A stretch of DNA of 34,932 bases, from positions 1-34,932 of the forward strand of contig JAILGH010000039.1 of assembly GCA_024697025.1 (NCBI GenBank). The letters run 5' to 3'. The position numbers and the translations under genes are program-made. Shown piece by piece: positions 1 through 8,529 of this stretch (positions are counted from its first letter, which is position 1; the number at the start of each line of letters is the position of its first letter). This DNA is from Pseudobutyrivibrio sp. Its GTDB lineage: Bacteria > Bacillota > Clostridia > Lachnospirales > Lachnospiraceae. The notes beneath the pieces are model-generated. The model saw only the letters and a list, made by a program, of their open reading frames with translations, did not search any database and was not told the DNA's origin.

Positions 1-564
1 CTCTGGCACACGCTGCACACGATGTACACCTGACTCGTACTTAAGGATTGAATAAGCACCTGTTCCCTTAACCATGAACTCGATGTTCTTCATTCCACCG
101 ATGCCAGTTTCGTCTGCCTCAAGAAGCTCAACCTTCCATCCACGAGACTCAACATAGTGTACGTACATACGATATATCTCTGCAGCAAAAAGTGCAGCCT
201 CTTCACCACCAGCACCTGCACGGATTTCCACGATAACGTTCTTATCATCGTTAGGATCCTTAGGAAGAAGTAAAATCTTAAGCTCCTGCTCAAGACGCTC
301 AACCTCAGCCTGAGACTCTTTCATCTCCTCCTTGGCAAGTTCCTTCATCTCTTCATCTGATTCAAGCTCTAAGAGCTCTAAAGAATCCTGAATGTTCTGC
401 TTGTGAGCTGAATATTGCTTATAGGCCTCTACTATTGGAGCAAGATCTGACTGCTCTTTCATTAATGCTCTAAAACGGGCATTATCATTGGCCACATCTG
501 GCTCAGAAAGAAGGTTCATAACCTCCTCATATCTCAATACTAAATCTTCTAATTTATCAAACAT
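1..564 (-). CDS. prfA: Peptide chain release factor 1 (RF1), C-terminal part outside window
   Basis: RF1 recognises UAA and UAG stop codons on the ribosome and triggers release of the finished peptide. The frame is open from an ATG at 564 to the left edge, giving 188 codons. It starts [15 protein letters not shown] and the last residues in the window are [10 protein letters not shown], a signature stretch of the class I release factor core; the GGQ catalytic loop would lie beyond position 1. A strong ribosome binding site (GGAGGT on the minus strand, about 571-576) sits before the start. It lies downstream of prmC, whose product methylates the GGQ glutamine of release factors, a classical pairing. 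It is cut only by the window edge, with no internal damage. Product assignment is secure. RF1 is preferred over RF2 because of the N-terminal sequence and the prmC linkage. Confidence 0.96.
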   Translation of the reverse strand, partial: MFDKLEDLVLRYEEVMNLLSEPDVANDNARFRALMKEQSDLAPIVEAYKQYSAHKQNIQDSLELLELESDEEMKELAKEEMKESQAEVERLEQELKILLLPKDPNDDKNVIVEIRAGAGGEEAALFAAEIYRMYVHYVESRGWKVELLEADETGIGGMKNIEFMVKGTGAYSILKYESGVHRVQRVPE

Positions 565-695
565 AAAACAACCTCCGTCATGAATTATTCCTTTAATTAA
601 AAATGCTAGAAAGAGTCTTGGCTCGCAAAACCCTCACAGTGCAAGGCAACAATTATTTTAAGTAATTAAATTTCCCGATTTCTGTCACCGAAACG

Positions 696-1526
696 CTATA
701 AGTGCCCCTTCACAACTCGATCGTTTTTAGCCAAATCCTTTATCACTTGGACCTCCTTAAAACCCGCCTCTTCAAATAAGGCCTTAACATCCGTCCCCTG
801 GTCATAGCCAATTTCTACTAACAGCCAACCGCCATCTACAAGATATTCCTTGGCTCTTTGAGTAATCTCTCGGTAGAAATATAAACCATCCTCTGTTCCA
901 TCTAAGGCAATTCGAGGCTCATGCTCCTTGACTTCAGAAGACAAATCTTCAATATCTTTTGTTCTGATATATGGTGGATTGGAAACTATCCCATTGAACT
1001 TACCTGTAGCTTTCTCCCAAAGATTTCCTTGGACAAAATCCACCTTGGTACCTGCTAATCTGCTACCGTTTTCCCTGGCAACGGCAAGAGCTTCCTCTGA
1101 AATATCCACGCCGACACCAGATATCCCTTTACCTAAAACGGCAAGAGAAATAATAACACATCCGCTGCCTGTACACAAATCCAAAACGCGACTATTTTCA
1201 GGAATTTCTTTTAATGCTTCCTCCACAAGAGTCTCTGTGTCTTGTCTCGGAATAAGCACATGCTCATTTACCTTGAATGTAAGTCCCATAAAATCCTGCT
1301 CTCCAGTAATGTGCTGAAGAGGGATGTGGCTAGCACGTTGCTTTAATGCATAATTGTACTCTCTTAAGGTCGCCTCATCTATATCATCATTTTGCTTGAG
1401 AAAATATTGCGCTTTAGTAAGCTTGCACACATAAGAAAGTAGATACCATGCATCCAATTTAGCATCTGGTATCTCCTCTTTCTCTAATAAAAGTATGCCT
1501 CTATCTAACGCTTCCTTAAGTGTCAT
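696..1526 (-). CDS. prmC: Release factor glutamine methyltransferase PrmC (HemK)
   Basis: This S-adenosylmethionine-dependent enzyme N5-methylates the glutamine of the GGQ motif in RF1 and RF2. The 276-residue length is normal. An N-terminal helical domain (about 1-85) precedes a Rossmann methyltransferase domain with the SAM-binding DLCTGSG (116-122) and the diagnostic NPPY motif at 183-186. The start codon shares ATGA with the stop of the DUF1385 gene upstream, so the two are probably translationally coupled. prfA follows after about 130 nt. The pairing of enzyme and substrate genes supports the call. No missing residues were noticed. Confidence 0.96.
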   Translation of the reverse strand: MTLKEALDRGILLLEKEEIPDAKLDAWYLLSYVCKLTKAQYFLKQNDDIDEATLREYNYALKQRASHIPLQHITGEQDFMGLTFKVNEHVLIPRQDTETLVEEALKEIPENSRVLDLCTGSGCVIISLAVLGKGISGVGVDISEEALAVARENGSRLAGTKVDFVQGNLWEKATGKFNGIVSNPPYIRTKDIEDLSSEVKEHEPRIALDGTEDGLYFYREITQRAKEYLVDGGWLLVEIGYDQGTDVKALFEEAGFKEVQVIKDLAKNDRVVKGHL

Positions 1527-2452
1527 TTAAAACATTCCTCATTTTCTTGTTGGAATTTCTTCCAGTCAAAAACCGCCTCCACTGAAGCAATTCCAACCTC
1601 TATCATATCATCGTCTGGCTCCATAACAGTAAGTCTCTGCAACCATAAGCCAGGCTTTGAAAATATATCAACAAATTTGTTCTCGTATCGACCTGCTAAT
1701 CTGATGAACTCGTAAGATATACCTGCAATTAAAGGAATAAGCAACAGTCTTGCCAATAACTTTAGCCATACATTGTCAAAAGAAATAAACATGAATACGA
1801 AAACTGAAATAATAAAAACTATAAATATAAAGCTTGTGCCACAACGCTTGTGAAATCTAGTGGAATTGCGAACATTTTCCACTGTAAGCTCTTTGCCAGC
1901 CTCCACACAGTTGATGCACTTGTGCTCAGCACCGTGATACATAAAGGTACGCTTAATATCCTCCATGTGAGAAATGGCTGCCACATAACCTATAAAAATA
2001 GCTATTCTGATAACACCCTCAACAAAAGCTATCAAAGCCTGGGAATCGACCAACTTGTTTAAACCAAGCGAAATAAAATATGGCAATGCAAAGAACACGC
2101 CAAGTGCAAGAGCAAAGGAAACAACTAATGTGCCTCCCATTTCAGCCTTTTCCTTGCGCTCGAGCTTCTTAAGCTCTTCCTCTGAAAGCTTAGACTTGTC
2201 AACAGGCTCTTCATCCTCAAAAAAGCTTGCCGAATACATCAACGAGCTAAGTCCAATCACAAGTGAATCCACGAATGAAACTACGCCTCTGACTATAGGA
2301 ATCTTGTGCCAAATATTGTTGATGTCCTTTGTATTTTTAACGTCTACTGTAATCTCTTTATCTGGCTTTCTGACTGCCACAGCGTATTTGCCGCCGTTGC
2401 GCATCATAACGCCTTCCATTACAGCCTGACCACCTATACCTGAATATTTCAT
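1523..2452 (-). CDS. DUF1385 family multi-pass membrane protein (YqhQ-like)
   Basis: This is a conserved integral membrane protein of unknown biochemical function. An in-frame start exists at 2515, but I place the start at 2452 (MKYSGIGGQAVMEGVMMR, the conserved family N-terminus). There GAGGG precedes the ATG by about 9 nt, and the longer version would have to be translated out of a structured repeat. The 309-residue product has hydrophobic segments near residues 108-130, 140-160, 205-225 and 235-255 (approximate), and a conserved HGAEHKCINCVE stretch. In Clostridia this family usually sits between rpmE and prmC/prfA, as here. Its stop overlaps the prmC start (ATGA). A role linked to translation or the membrane can only be guessed from neighbourhood. 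Confidence 0.9.
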   Translation of the reverse strand: MKYSGIGGQAVMEGVMMRNGGKYAVAVRKPDKEITVDVKNTKDINNIWHKIPIVRGVVSFVDSLVIGLSSLMYSASFFEDEEPVDKSKLSEEELKKLERKEKAEMGGTLVVSFALALGVFFALPYFISLGLNKLVDSQALIAFVEGVIRIAIFIGYVAAISHMEDIKRTFMYHGAEHKCINCVEAGKELTVENVRNSTRFHKRCGTSFIFIVFIISVFVFMFISFDNVWLKLLARLLLIPLIAGISYEFIRLAGRYENKFVDIFSKPGLWLQRLTVMEPDDDMIEVGIASVEAVFDWKKFQQENEECFK

Positions 2453-2478
2453 TAAAAATCCCTCAATTATCGTAATCC

Positions 2479-2563
2479 AGCTTGTTACGCTGACAATCCT
2501 AATAGTCTCTTCCACTGACTGATGTCAGTTTCCAGAGACATTAGAGATTGTCAACTACAAGCT
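2479..2563 (-). repeat. Structured intergenic element, copy A
   Basis: This imperfect palindrome of 85 nt ends in AGCTTGT / ACAAGCT. Inside, read on the minus strand, are TGACAATC / GATTGTCA, CTAAT / ATTAG, GTCTCT / AGAGAC and an apical ACTGAC-ATCA-GTCAGT hairpin. It lies 26 nt before the DUF1385 start, leaving room only for the ribosome binding site. Copies B to E show the same architecture with different stem sequences. Confidence 0.85.
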
Positions 2564-2573
2564 TCATTTCAAT

Positions 2574-2588
2574 GTCTGTTACGCTCTC
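2574..2588 (-). repeat. Remnant arm of the structured element
   Basis: These 15 bases (GTCTGTTACGCTCTC on the plus strand) match the left arm of copy E exactly but are not followed by the rest of the element. The remnant lies 10 nt beyond copy A, which suggests a decayed second copy. Confidence 0.5.
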
Positions 2589-2663
2589 TTTATCTCTTGG
2601 TTATTTGGTTTTCTTAAATAACTCAAATAATTCATATCCATGCACAGCATACACCGTTACACG

Positions 2664-2693
2664 GAAAAAGGGCTGAGACGAATCTCAACCCTT
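2664..2693 (-). terminator. Rho-independent terminator of rpmE
   Basis: On the minus strand GGGTTGAGA and TCTCAGCCC pair around a TTCG loop and are followed by five T. It begins about 20 nt past the rpmE stop codon. It separates rpmE from the DUF1385/prmC/prfA group, so either those genes have their own promoter or readthrough occurs. Confidence 0.88.
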
Positions 2694-2711
2694 AAAAGTC
2701 CATAAAACAAA

Positions 2712-2918
2712 CTACTTTGCGTCAATACCATACTTCTTATTGAACTTGTCAATACGTCCACGAGCCTGTGTAGCTTTCTGCTGGCCTGTGTAGAATGGAT
2801 GACACTTAGAACAAATTTCTACGTGGATGCTTTCCTTTGTAGAACCTGTTGTAAATGTGTTACCGCAGTTGCAAGTAACTGTAGCCTGATAATAATCTGG
2901 ATGGATACCCTGTCTCAT
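2712..2918 (-). CDS. rpmE: 50S ribosomal protein L31, zinc-binding (C+) type
   Basis: L31 bridges the two ribosomal subunits. The start is taken at the ATG at 2918 ([11 protein letters not shown], 68 residues) because GAGAGG lies 8 nt upstream. The alternative GTG at 2927 overlaps that binding site and would add three residues not typical of the family. Cysteines at positions 16, 18, 36 and 39 (CNC and CSKC) form the zinc site of the C+ form, which is usually exchanged for a zinc-free paralogue under zinc limitation. A strong terminator follows, and a structured leader lies upstream. Confidence 0.96.
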   Translation of the reverse strand: MRQGIHPDYYQATVTCNCGNTFTTGSTKESIHVEICSKCHPFYTGQQKATQARGRIDKFNKKYGIDAK

Positions 2919-2993
2919 TGATTTCACCTCTCATTTAATAAATGTTTACAATTTCCAACTGTAAAAGAAGACAACTCAAACATATTGAATTGC

Positions 2994-3057
2994 CGGGGTA
3001 CGTGCCCTAAGACACGAATCATACTGTCTAAATGCGAGGTCCTCGCATTTCATCCCG
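2994..3057 (-). promoter_or_regulatory. Possible structured leader of rpmE
   Basis: This 64-nt stretch, 76 nt before the rpmE start, can fold on the minus strand with CGGG/CCCG at its ends. It encloses a 9-bp hairpin AAATGCGAG/CTCGCATTT (3030-3050) and a second stem AGACA/TGTCT (3010-3029). A further hairpin, TTTACAGTT/AAATTGTAAA with one G-T pair, lies nearer the gene. Autoregulatory L31 leaders are known in bacteria, but I cannot test for a match to one. The 353-nt gap from 2919 to 3271 contains this structure and copy B, with no gene that I can support. Confidence 0.35.
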
Positions 3058-3119
3058 ATTTAACAGCTCTATAACTATAACATGCCAAATACAAAATTGC
3101 AAGTAAAATAATTTATCCC

Positions 3120-3203
3120 GCAAGTTACGGATACAATCATAATAATTTCCTGGGTCACTAACACGTGACCTACGGAAACAATTATAGATTGTCTCCTACT
3201 TGC
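3120..3203 (-). repeat. Structured intergenic element, copy B
   Basis: This palindrome of 84 nt has terminal stems GCAAGT / ACTTGC. On the minus strand ACAATC pairs with GATTGT, TTTCC with GGAAA, and the apical GGTCAC-GTGTTA-GTGACC forms a hairpin. It lies in the gap between DUF4364 and rpmE, about 200 nt before the rpmE start, so it is the copy farthest from a start codon. Confidence 0.85.
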
Positions 3204-3271
3204 TCATAAGAATTTATTTAATTTCTTTAATACTTCAGTTTTCAAACTTGGCATAACATAATTAAATAGCG

Positions 3272-3787
3272 TTAGGACATCAGTATATCCATTAGCGCCA
3301 TGTACACATCATCGCCACGGACCTTCCAATTGTTACATAAGGTTTCCGCTTGCTGCTTGGTTGCAACGTGAAAGCTAACATCTAGCGCAGGAACATCGTC
3401 CTCCGTAATACGAAGCTGTACCACGTATCCGCCCCTGTCAGCCTTGAAGTAGGTAGCTCGGTATGAGTTTTCCTCCTTCATAGTAATTGAATTGGCCTTG
3501 AGGTACTTATTTATATCCTTGGAAAGAGGCTTGGTAATCTTTTCCTTGAAAAGCTCTAGTGTCTTCTTTCCTTCCTCTGTAATCGAATAAGTCGTGTTGT
3601 TGTGAGTTGTTGATGAAACAATCAGCCCCGCCTCTTCATCGTCGCTAATTGCCTGCTGGGCGGTAAAATAGTCCGTCAAATCTCCCTCTAGGAAAAAATC
3701 TGTAATCTGACTATTGCTAAGAGAAAATCCACTCCGCTGTAATAATTCTAGTATCGTAATCTTGTATATCAAATTAGGCTCTGCCAT
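3272..3787 (-). CDS. DUF4364 family protein (predicted winged-helix regulator)
   Basis: The 171-residue protein has the features of the clostridial DUF4364 family. Its N-terminal half (IYKITILELLQRSG through EEGKKTLELF) reads like a PadR-type winged helix, followed by an alpha/beta domain ending KVRGDDVYMALMDILMS. No ligand or DNA target is known to me. AAGGAAG precedes the ATG. It sits 43 nt downstream of the malic enzyme gene and may be co-transcribed with it. A transcription-factor role is inferred from the fold resemblance only. Confidence 0.8.
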   Translation of the reverse strand: MAEPNLIYKITILELLQRSGFSLSNSQITDFFLEGDLTDYFTAQQAISDDEEAGLIVSSTTHNNTTYSITEEGKKTLELFKEKITKPLSKDINKYLKANSITMKEENSYRATYFKADRGGYVVQLRITEDDVPALDVSFHVATKQQAETLCNNWKVRGDDVYMALMDILMS

Positions 3788-3830
3788 GGCTTTTCTTCCT
3801 TTCTCTCAACATAAAGATAATCAGATTAGA

Positions 3831-4982
3831 CTACCCCAATGCTTTGATTGCATTTGCAACAGCTACAGGCACCCTAGGATCAAAAGCTTCAGGCAAAATA
3901 AACTCATCGCAAAGCTGCTCCTCGGAAACGAGATTTGCAATTGTCTCTGCTGCTGCAAGCTTCATCTCTTCTGTGATAGCTGTGGCGCGGCACTCTAATG
4001 CGCCTCTGAAAATACCAGGGAAAGCAACTACGTTGTTTACCTGATTTGGGAAGTCGGAACGACCTGTACCCACTACTCTAGCACCAGCGGCCTTAGCCTC
4101 GTCTGGCATAATCTCTGGTGTTGGATTGGCCATTGCAAATAAAATTGAATCCTTGGCCATTGAAGCTACCATTTCTTTAGAAACAATGCCTGGCGCTGAA
4201 ACACCTACAAAAATATCTGCTCCAACTAATGCGTCTGCAAGAGTACCTGTCTTGTGAGAAAGATTAGTAACCTCTGTCATTTCCTTCTGCATCCAGTTGA
4301 GGTTTGGATAATCAGGACCAATGATACCCTCACGGTCACACATTGTAACATCCTTAAAACCATATCTAAGAAGAAGCTTAGTAATTGCAACACCAGCTGA
4401 ACCAGCACCGTTAACAACAACCTTACAGGCTTCCTTGTCCTTTCCAACAACCTTGAGACCATTGATAATACCTGCAAGTACAACGATGGCTGTACCATGC
4501 TGATCATCATGGAATACTGGTATGTCTAATTCTTTTTTAAGTCTTTCCTCGATTTCAAAACAGCGAGGTGCTGAAATATCCTCTAGATTGATTCCTCCAA
4601 AAGTAGGTGCAATAGCCTTAACTGCTGCAACTATTTCATCTGGATCCTGTGTATCTAAAACGATAGGGAATGCATTGACACCACCAAACTCTTTAAACAA
4701 TACACACTTGCCTTCCATAACTGGCATAGCTGCAAGTGGTCCTATGTTTCCAAGCCCAAGAACTGCCGACCCATCTGATACAACAGCCACTGTGTTGGCC
4801 TTTAAAGTGTAGTTGTAAGCCTGCTCACTGTCCTCTGCGATAACTCGACATGGAGCTGCAACACCTGGTGTGTAAGCTATAGATAAATCTTCTCGATTCT
4901 TAACTGGAGCCTTAGAAACGGTCTCAATTTTGCCGTTCCACTGCTTGTGTAAAAATATTGCGGTTTCGTCTACTGATGCCAT
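3831..4982 (-). CDS. Malic enzyme (oxaloacetate-decorboxylating malate dehydrogenase)
   Basis: The enzyme oxidatively decarboxylates malate to pyruvate and CO2 with NAD(P)+ in the cytosol. The 383-residue length fits the short bacterial class. It shows the catalytic tyrosine region SIAYTPGVAAPC, the lysine region TLKANTVAVVSDGSAVLG, the metal site motifs NLEDISAP and FHDDQHGTA, and a Rossmann loop VVNGAGSAGVA. Cofactor preference cannot be read reliably from sequence. GAAGGGAAG precedes the ATG. Together with DUF4364 it separates rho from rpmE, genes that are adjacent in many Clostridia. The name should read oxaloacetate-decarboxylating. Cofactor choice is the main uncertainty. Confidence 0.94.
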   Translation of the reverse strand: MASVDETAIFLHKQWNGKIETVSKAPVKNREDLSIAYTPGVAAPCRVIAEDSEQAYNYTLKANTVAVVSDGSAVLGLGNIGPLAAMPVMEGKCVLFKEFGGVNAFPIVLDTQDPDEIVAAVKAIAPTFGGINLEDISAPRCFEIEERLKKELDIPVFHDDQHGTAIVVLAGIINGLKVVGKDKEACKVVVNGAGSAGVAITKLLLRYGFKDVTMCDREGIIGPDYPNLNWMQKEMTEVTNLSHKTGTLADALVGADIFVGVSAPGIVSKEMVASMAKDSILFAMANPTPEIMPDEAKAAGARVVGTGRSDFPNQVNNVVAFPGIFRGALECRATAITEEMKLAAAETIANLVSEEQLCDEFILPEAFDPRVPVAVANAIKALG

Positions 4983-5043
4983 AATTTAACTTCCCTTCTA
5001 TGAATAATTAAAAATTTAAACTGTAGATAGTAACTATAAATAA

Positions 5044-6444
5044 TTAGATAACACGCTTTCTGATAATCATATCTATGTACTCATCATTATTTCTAGTATG
5101 AGCAAACATATTTAAGATAGTTTCAACAGCGTCCTCTCTGCGGGCACCATTGATAGCTTTTCTCATGATTTCCATTGCATCCAATTCTTTCTGTGAAAGA
5201 AGTAAATCCTCTCGACGTGTACCAGAACCAGTAATATCAATAGCTGGGAATATTCTCTTTTCTGAAAGCTTTCTATCAAGGATAAGTTCCATGTTACCTG
5301 TACCCTTGAATTCCTCGAATACTACGTCATCCATCTTTGAACCAGTCTCTACAAGGGCTGTTGCAAGAATTGTAAGGCTTCCGCCCTCTCTCATATTTCT
5401 TGCAGCACCAAAGAACTTCTTTGGCATGTGAAGAGCTGCTGGGTCAAGACCACCTGAAAGTGTACGACCTGATGGCTGAACTGTAAGGTTGTAAGCTCTT
5501 GCAAGTCTTGTGATAGAGTCAAGAAGGATCATAACATCCTGACCGTGCTCTACAAGTCTTTTTGCACGCTCGATAACCATTTCAGAAACACGCTTATGGT
5601 GCTCTGGACTCTCATCGAATGTAGAATAAATAACCTCAACATTCTTGCTGTTACGCATAGTGTCCTTCATGTCTGTAACTTCCTCAGGACGCTCGTCAAT
5701 AAGCAAGATGATAAGATGCATATCTGGATGTGAATAATTAACTGATGTGGCAACCTCTTTAAGAAGTGTTGTCTTACCAGCCTTAGGCTGAGAAACAATC
5801 ATACCACGCTGTCCCTTACCGATAGGGCTAACCAAGTCCACGATGCGCATTGCAACCGAACTGCGCTGACGCTCAAGGCGAATTCTCTCGTTAGGGAATA
5901 CTGGTGTAAGGTCTTCGAATGAAGGTCTCTTTGTAGCAGCCTCTGGAGAATAATTATTGATGCTGTCAATAATCATTAAAGCTGCGAACTTATCTGTAGG
6001 ATTGTTAAAGCGCTTCTTTCCTACAATAATATCTCCTGTTTTGAGATTGAACTTTTTAATCTGTGACTGTGACACGTAAACGTCATCTGTGCCTGGCATG
6101 TAATTATCACAGCGGATAAATCCAAATCCGTCTCCCATTACCTCAAGAATACCTCTTGCAGGAATAAGACCATCTGTTGGAATATCAGCTGGTATATCAG
6201 CCTTCTCAGTCTTGTCTTGGCCATCTGCTGGCTTTGATGCTCTGTAAATGTTCTTTGGCTTTTCTGCTCTCTCTGGCTCTGCAGCTGGTGCTTCTTTAGC
6301 TGCAGCCTTTGCATCGATTTCGTCCTGTGCAAGCATAGCCTCAACTAAGTCAGCTTTTTTCATTCCAGTAATACCTTTAATACCCCTGGCCTTTGCCAAG
6401 TCGCGTAAAACAGAAGCCGCTAAACTCTCATACTTTTCTCTCAT
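5044..6444 (-). CDS. rho: Transcription termination factor Rho
   Basis: Rho is a hexameric RNA-dependent ATPase that ends transcription of untranslated RNA. The 466-residue protein begins with a SAP-like Rho N-domain (1-45) and a charged Ala/Glu/Lys-rich linker (about 45-90). A cold-shock type RNA-binding domain carries GDGFGFIR (104-111). The ATPase core has Walker A QPKAGKTT (219-226), Walker [11 protein letters not shown] and the R-loop region [17 protein letters not shown] stands 6 nt before the ATG. No lesions were seen. It is followed by malic enzyme rather than directly by rpmE. Confidence 0.98.
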   Translation of the reverse strand: MREKYESLAASVLRDLAKARGIKGITGMKKADLVEAMLAQDEIDAKAAAKEAPAAEPERAEKPKNIYRASKPADGQDKTEKADIPADIPTDGLIPARGILEVMGDGFGFIRCDNYMPGTDDVYVSQSQIKKFNLKTGDIIVGKKRFNNPTDKFAALMIIDSINNYSPEAATKRPSFEDLTPVFPNERIRLERQRSSVAMRIVDLVSPIGKGQRGMIVSQPKAGKTTLLKEVATSVNYSHPDMHLIILLIDERPEEVTDMKDTMRNSKNVEVIYSTFDESPEHHKRVSEMVIERAKRLVEHGQDVMILLDSITRLARAYNLTVQPSGRTLSGGLDPAALHMPKKFFGAARNMREGGSLTILATALVETGSKMDDVVFEEFKGTGNMELILDRKLSEKRIFPAIDITGSGTRREDLLLSQKELDAMEIMRKAINGARREDAVETILNMFAHTRNNDEYIDMIIRKRVI

Positions 6445-6569
6445 CTAAATCTCCTTAAAATATTAGTCTATAACGTGGAATTAAAAAGTCGAATCGACTA
6501 TTGAATTAAACTTTGATGATAAAAGCATTATATACTCAAAAGTCGTTTCTGTCCATCATTAAAATTTCT

Positions 6570-8507
6570 TTATGCAAGTCGATTTATTTTTTCGCCAAAA
6601 AATTCTTCCACTTGATTGATTGGTACAGGTGCTGCATAGTTAAATCCTTGAATATATTCAAAACCAAGTTTAATAGATAATTCTGCCTGAGGACTGTTCT
6701 CGACACCCTCCACCAAAACTACAAGACCATGGCTCTTAAATACATCAACCATATTTTGAATCAATTGTAACAAGATTGGGTCATCCATCGAGCGGTATAA
6801 CAAAGTCTTGTCAAACTTGATTGTTTTAAATGGTAGGCTAACGATCTTTTCAAGATTAGAATAGCCAGTACCAAAATCATCCAAATAAAAATGAACACCG
6901 GCGGCATTGAACTCTTCCATGTTGTGAGTGATTGCGTCGATTTCATCACTTGTCATAGTCTCTGTCATCTCAAGACGAATCTTGTTACAAGCCACACCGT
7001 TTTTCTTGATGATAGCAATAAGCTCGTCATGGAGACAGTAATCCATAAACTCAGATAGAGATACATTTACCGAAACCGCATCAAACACGTAGTAATCCTG
7101 TATCTCATAAATTTTTTTGCAAACCTTATTAAGAATAATCCTTGTGAGAGCATGTACACATCCTACCCTCTCAGCCAAAGGAATAAATATATCCGGTGAA
7201 ATAATTTGTCCATTTACATCAAGACGCATTAAGGCTTCAGCATTGTGATAGTTATTACGCTTTACGTCGTAGATTGGCTGCACATAAACTATCACTCTTG
7301 GGTCGTCCAAATCATCTTTGTTTCTAATATCAACAATAACCTTTTCTATTGTACGCTGTTCCATGCAAAGGCTGTAGTCAACCTTGGATGCCTCGTAATA
7401 ATTTGCCTTCTTTTTAGAAGCGCGCTGGAAAAGAAAATTCACAAAGGTATTTAAAGTAATCAAATCATCAAAGGCAAAATCTTCGTTCAAGACAATCATC
7501 TGATACTCTGGATTGTTGGAATACTCCCACTTTTCCATGGTCTTGTTTAGTTCCTTGCGAATAAACCCTATGGTCTCAGTGGTGGCAAGCTCGGAAGCAT
7601 TTTCAAATAATATCCCAAAAGCATAGTTGTTTATTTGATAAACGTAAGTGTTCTCGTTGTATCTTTCTAAAACACGAATCTCACCTGCAATCTTCTTTTT
7701 TACAATCTCCATAAGCTCCATGTTGTCAACCATCTCAAGGCGTGGAAATCGAAGATAGATTGTGGTAAAGCTCTTTTTCTTGAGAACTAAAGAAGTGTAA
7801 TGGGATTCAAATGCCAACTTGTTTTGACATCCAGTAACCTCATCAAAGCTAATGCTATGAAAAATTATGTAGCACAATATAAATGGTAGAACATAAGTTA
7901 CACTGAGAAAAACATAGCTTGGACGAAGAAGCTGGAAAACCAAAAGGGCTATCTCAAAAGGCATGAAAATGTAAAGGAATTTCACTAATACCTTTGGGAT
8001 ACCAGCACTATTTGCAATAACTGAGCAAACTATAAGTGCCATTATAGCTAAACCAAATACTATATTGATTCCAAAGAGACCTGTAAAATGATAAACTGAA
8101 CCCTTTAAATCGATATAACTTTCAGATAGAAATACGCTGCCTACTACTGTAAGGTAGCTGACACCAAACAACACCGACACTACATTTAAAGTATCTAAGT
8201 TCTCTCTCTGATTAAGGCTAAGTAAATGAATATAACAAAATAGCATCAAAAGAATTCCTAAGTAGGATAAGTAATAAATCAAAACACTCATCCTAAATAA
8301 GAATCCCTGAAAAGCAGTATTAAAATCTATAAGCCATATGCTGGCCAGATGAAAAATGATATTGACTATTGAAAGAATTTGCCCGTAGAAAACCACAGAA
8401 AGCACGGCAGTTCTCTTTGGTCGAGTAACCACCGTCAAATATAGCATTGCTATCGCGATTAGCAAGTCTATCCTTTCAGCCGCAACATTGAATCCATTAA
8501 TACTCAT
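6570..8507 (-). CDS. Seven-TM membrane protein with degenerate GGDEF and intact EAL domains (probable c-di-GMP phosphodiesterase)
   Basis: The 645-residue protein starts with about seven membrane segments (roughly 14-27, 35-60, 69-98, 107-128, 141-167, 173-196, 198-218). A GGDEF-like domain (about 220-385) retains DEVTG at its start but has NNYAF where GGDEF should be, so it should not make c-di-GMP. The EAL domain (about 400-640) keeps EAL at 424-426, the N of NVS (481), the ETE-type glutamates in LEMTET, DDFGTGYS (543-550), the K of IKFDK (565), VEGVE (599-603) and YIQGF. An active phosphodiesterase is therefore likely. It lies 22 nt after the pyrophosphatase gene. The N-terminal sensor input is unknown. 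Confidence 0.93.
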   Translation of the reverse strand: MSINGFNVAAERIDLLIAIAMLYLTVVTRPKRTAVLSVVFYGQILSIVNIIFHLASIWLIDFNTAFQGFLFRMSVLIYYLSYLGILLMLFCYIHLLSLNQRENLDTLNVVSVLFGVSYLTVVGSVFLSESYIDLKGSVYHFTGLFGINIVFGLAIMALIVCSVIANSAGIPKVLVKFLYIFMPFEIALLVFQLLRPSYVFLSVTYVLPFILCYIIFHSISFDEVTGCQNKLAFESHYTSLVLKKKSFTTIYLRFPRLEMVDNMELMEIVKKKIAGEIRVLERYNENTYVYQINNYAFGILFENASELATTETIGFIRKELNKTMEKWEYSNNPEYQMIVLNEDFAFDDLITLNTFVNFLFQRASKKKANYYEASKVDYSLCMEQRTIEKVIVDIRNKDDLDDPRVIVYVQPIYDVKRNNYHNAEALMRLDVNGQIISPDIFIPLAERVGCVHALTRIILNKVCKKIYEIQDYYVFDAVSVNVSLSEFMDYCLHDELIAIIKKNGVACNKIRLEMTETMTSDEIDAITHNMEEFNAAGVHFYLDDFGTGYSNLEKIVSLPFKTIKFDKTLLYRSMDDPILLQLIQNMVDVFKSHGLVVLVEGVENSPQAELSIKLGFEYIQGFNYAAPVPINQVEEFFGEKINRLA

Positions 8508-8529
8508 TATTTATTGCCCCACATCTTGC

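Noticed and set aside
2055-2429. Long plus-strand frame opposite DUF1385, and similar antisense frames elsewhere (928-1317, 23257-23883, 26858-27262)
   Set aside because: They are shadows of well-supported minus-strand genes with recognised motifs and have no ribosome binding sites or protein-like composition.
2453-2515. Longer N-terminus for the DUF1385 protein
   Set aside because: The extension would be read out of repeat copy A, lacks a ribosome binding site and is not the family N-terminus; GAGGG supports 2452.
6487-6503. Terminator between the EAL gene and rho
   Set aside because: AGTCG-ATT-CGACT with TTTT on the minus strand is only a 5-bp stem; too weak to call.
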